A stretch of DNA of 64,000 bases from Bombus terrestris (lineage: Eukaryota > Arthropoda > Insecta > Hymenoptera > Apidae). This document shows positions 60,812-64,000 of this stretch, piece after piece (within the stretch, counting starts at the first letter, position 1; every line of letters starts with the position of its first letter). Both the position numbers and the translations under genes were made by a program. The notes beneath the pieces are model-generated. The model saw only the letters and a program-made list of their open reading frames with translations. It had not been told where the DNA came from and searched no databases. The stretch covers positions 2,169,501 through 2,233,500 of the forward strand of contig NC_063278.1 of the NCBI RefSeq assembly GCF_910591885.1, given 5' to 3'.

Positions 60812-63800
60812 GCGCGCGTCCAGCCGGGAAGACGCGCACTCGCCTCAACAAACGAGTTCGATACGCGAGATGCTCTTCGCCGAAAGAAAGTCAATTACTG
60901 TACGCGCGCACGTTCTCGGCCGTACTCGCTCGCGATACGCCGCCGATCCGCCTGGCTGCTTATCCGCTCGCTAGCCAGCGCCGAGAACCCAAGTCCGAAC
61001 CTTCCTTCGCTTTTGCCTACGATTTCAGCTTCGGCTTCGGTCTCGCTCGAGTTTGCGCTCGGCTCCGCTCGGTTCCGCTCGGTCCGACTCGGTTCCGCAT
61101 CGCGCGCCACCGCTCGTCACCGCTTGTCACCGCTTGCGATCTCTGCTCGACAACGCTCCTCGTCTATCTCCCAGAATTCTTTACAACTATTTTCCTACCA
61201 GACCTCTCCTCTTCTCTCCTCTCCTTTCCGCTTCGCTCCTCTCCGCTTCTCTCCTCTCCTCACCGCTCCAGTTTCTTTCCTTTCCTTTCGTTTGTTCCTT
61301 TATTTTCCTAACTACTATCGTCTCGTTTTCTATTATTACTCGATTTTTTACCGTCAGCCTCAAATCCTAATATGCATTTAGTACTCGAATTCGAACTTTG
61401 CCCTGTTCTGTCCTGTCTCCTTGGCACTCGCGAATTCACCGAGATTCCTGTTTCATCTATAAAATTTTCCGTATCAATTTCCCATCAGGTCCTTCTTCCC
61501 TTCACTGATTCGGAAATAATCATACGTTGTACGAATGTGTTTCTGTGTTCGTTAACACGTTGCATTTCAATTGATTTTATCGTTTCCTCTTTAGATTATA
61601 CATTCTCCTAATAAGATCATGTATCTAAGAAATCGAAGGAATTTTCGTTAATACATGGATCGTTATATTACAGTTATACAAGTATGATTCGTTTTCCGAT
61701 TGATGTTAGCCCGAAAAACTATTTGACAATTGCACGTTTTGGTGCATATATTTGTCACTAAATAAGCGTCTTGCGCTCTCGGTTCGGTATTTGTCGGCAC
61801 GGATCGTCCCGGCTCGGCTCGACTCGGCCCGACTCGGATTCACTACGCCGCGATACAACGAGATACGATGCGATGCGACGTTCACGTTCGCCTTTTGGTC
61901 TCTTGCTCATCGGTAACGCCTGCCGCTTGCGACTCCTGCTATCGCCATAAACTCAGTCGTAATTGTATTGCACGGCATTGTTTGGCTCGGCTTTGCTCGT
62001 TGTTACTTGATTCGATTTATTTAATTCATTTGGCTTGACTCGACTCGATTCCCTATAATTTGACTAATCTTTTCCCTATTTCGCTCGATTCAATCCGATT
62101 CGAACCGGTTCGACTAAAGTATCATAAAACACAAATTAACGAGTACTTACATCTGTATTCAGAAACGATATATCAATGACGCTTATGTGATAATTTTTTT
62201 CATATAGTTATTTATTAAGCACGAAGGCTTACTCAAATCTGTTTGTGAAATGTCAGAATGAATTTGTTATTAAAATATATAAGAGACTAGGTAATGTACG
62301 TCTCCTTGAGGAGAAACTGCTTTTTCTTAATTGTGATTCGCAATAGAAAAATTAGATAAATTTGTTGGAAATACAAGTACTTTAATCACTGTCTACACTG
62401 AAAGTATCGTTCCAAATTGAAATTACGAGCGAATATATGCACCGTACTTGATTATATACAACCGCGAATGAGTTACAATTTTGCTTATGAAGCAAAATGA
62501 AAATTCATCATTTTGAACTTTTTCAAAAAGCATCACTAAGTAATTTTTTAACAAAGTTGTACCAAGTATTACACAATAAACTAGATAAAATCAGAGAAAG
62601 GTACTAGGTAGCGTCAAATGTCGGTATCCAGTAGTCGTTCTGGTTACGGAATCTTTTCGTTGATTTTGTCAACGTATTCTATCTTTACCATATTTGTTAT
62701 GCTTGTATGCTTGAAATATGGTAGTAATAGCTTTGTCCGCAATATTGACTACTACAGATCACCTGTATTACATTGAAAAATGATGTTGAACTTGCTGAAA
62801 ACAAAATAAAGATTAATCGATTAGAACTAATTCAACATGCTCTAAAAACTGTGTACCACTTCTAAAACGATGGAGAGTTGTGCTAACGCAATAACAAATA
62901 ACAATTACTCGATTTTAACGATCTTGGCCATTAGAGAGGAAAATTGTATAATTGTTCATATCGAATACAATGATTATTCGCATCTCCGTATACCTGAGAC
63001 GACCATGAATTTCTCGCTTCCTCGTGATCAACAAGTCTTTAAGAAGATACTTCTAATTAGCCTAAGATGTTGAAAATTTCTTTGTTCTGTAACTTCCCAG
63101 AAAATATCGGGTTATGGTTGTGTCATTTTAATCGGTTCATACCCTTACGTCAAGAACGTCAAGAACGTCAAATGCTAAAGTAGCATCCAAAGTGAGACTT
63201 TTATCTTGGTAAGATAAAATAATATCGTTTGCCCGTCTTACGTTCGATAGTTACGATAAAGGGAAATAGAGAATACTGGAAAGGAAGGACAAATCTTTTT
63301 AATTGGTTTCGAATGTATTCGTTCCTTCTTTTTCTCCCTTCTTGTCCTCCTTTTAGGTTATAAATTCGATTATTGACAATTGTTTGTATAGATTCACGAA
63401 CGCTTTAAGATGAGAAGGGAGATCGTATTACTTTCAGTTTCGTAGAAGAAAGCAAATCGGTTCCCTGCTTCGAGAACGGGTCAATTAGGAAGCGAGATAG
63501 GTATATATGTACCTCGGATGACTTTCAGTTTCAGTGTTTGCTGCGTTCCTATACACAACGTATATTACAAAAAAGTATTGCAGGCATAGTTGAAAAATAA
63601 AATTTGGGATTGTGTTTAATTAAGACTATTGTTGATAGACTGCCCGTCGTTGTGGTAACGCGATAACAAATATTTCAAAAATCTATGCAACCTATATATA
63701 ATCATGTTTACTTAAAACGTCCTACGAGCGGCACGTCTCTGATTATGAATCGAAAGAGGATTATCACAAAGCATCTGACGAAGAAAATGGCATTACTCTT

Positions 63801-64000
63801 TCTTTATGATTAAAACTTTCTGACTGTCAGTCTCTGTCTGTTTTTCTTCCTCCCCCGCCCCTCACTGTGATAAAAATATGGTATTATGCCGATAACCTTC
63901 TTGTTACTTTCCAGCATTGAAAATCAAGTTCTATTTACGAGTAAAGGAGGCTCTTGATTAATCGATGAGATATGTAAATCGACGTTTGAAGAAATAAATA
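60812..64000. other. Non-coding right end of the window
   Basis: No gene is supported. The first 400 bp is GC-rich and contains the probable promoter of the second MADF gene on the minus strand, with recurring CTCGGTTCCGCTCGG-like words at about 61055-61100 and CTCCTCTCC-type pyrimidine runs at 61200-61265. Similar GGCTCGGCTCGACTCGG words recur at 61810-61845. The rest is AT-rich. The open frames on the plus strand at 60647-61381 come from sequence biased against stop codons. Confidence 0.5.

Noticed and set aside
60647..61381. 244-aa plus-strand frame
   Set aside because: It overlaps the first exon of the MADF-BESS gene in antisense and continues into pyrimidine-rich simple sequence; no domain is seen.
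1..64000. CRISPR arrays, prophage, insertion sequences or operons
   Set aside because: No direct-repeat/spacer pattern or prokaryotic gene layout is present; the window is spliced eukaryotic DNA.

Overview
This window is insect nuclear DNA, most probably from a bee or a close relative (Hymenoptera). The evidence is spliced genes with short GT-AG introns, AT-rich coding regions next to CpG-rich intergenic blocks full of CGA/TCG words, two classic insect odorant-binding protein genes, and eukaryotic tRNA genes. No bacterial operon, phage, virus or CRISPR array is visible. All exon models below were joined by hand from open frames, splice signals and family knowledge; no alignment program was run.

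Layout. 56-570 (-): a small unrecognised two-exon gene. 5243-12066 (-): UDP-glucose:glycoprotein glucosyltransferase (ER glycoprotein folding sensor), ending in a tiny exon that encodes an HEEL ER-retrieval tail. 13098-14901 (+): Bcs1, the mitochondrial AAA chaperone for complex III, divergent from the previous gene. 16073-18735 (-): a seven-exon gene for a 692-aa nuclear-type protein carrying two copies of a Tc1/mariner-transposase-like DNA-binding domain and no catalytic domain; the two copies sit in duplicated three-exon modules with matching intron phases. This is the most interesting object in the window. 21001-22226 and 23264-24112 (+): two tandem odorant-binding protein genes. 24460-29359 (-): NOMO, the large lumenal subunit of the ER BOS/multipass translocon complex. 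29874-30359 (+): a CXXC zinc-binding protein of the DUF866/CZIB family, divergent from NOMO. 33275-37708 (-): a large low-complexity protein with an acidic motif and a C-terminal coiled coil, not recognised.

From about 37.7 to 47.4 kb no convincing gene is visible, but there is a 556-bp imperfect palindrome (41559-42114) that looks like a non-autonomous DNA transposon. 47.4-49.0 kb carries three tRNA genes: Asn-GTT (+), Lys-CTT (-), Ser-GCT (-). Two MADF-domain transcription-factor genes follow on the minus strand (49897-51659 and 58374-60811), separated by about 6.7 kb of non-coding DNA with minisatellites. The last 3.2 kb shows no gene.

The genes do not form one pathway. UGGT and NOMO are both ER secretory-pathway genes; the odorant-binding proteins are a local tandem duplication; the transposase-derived gene and the MADF genes are DNA-binding proteins.
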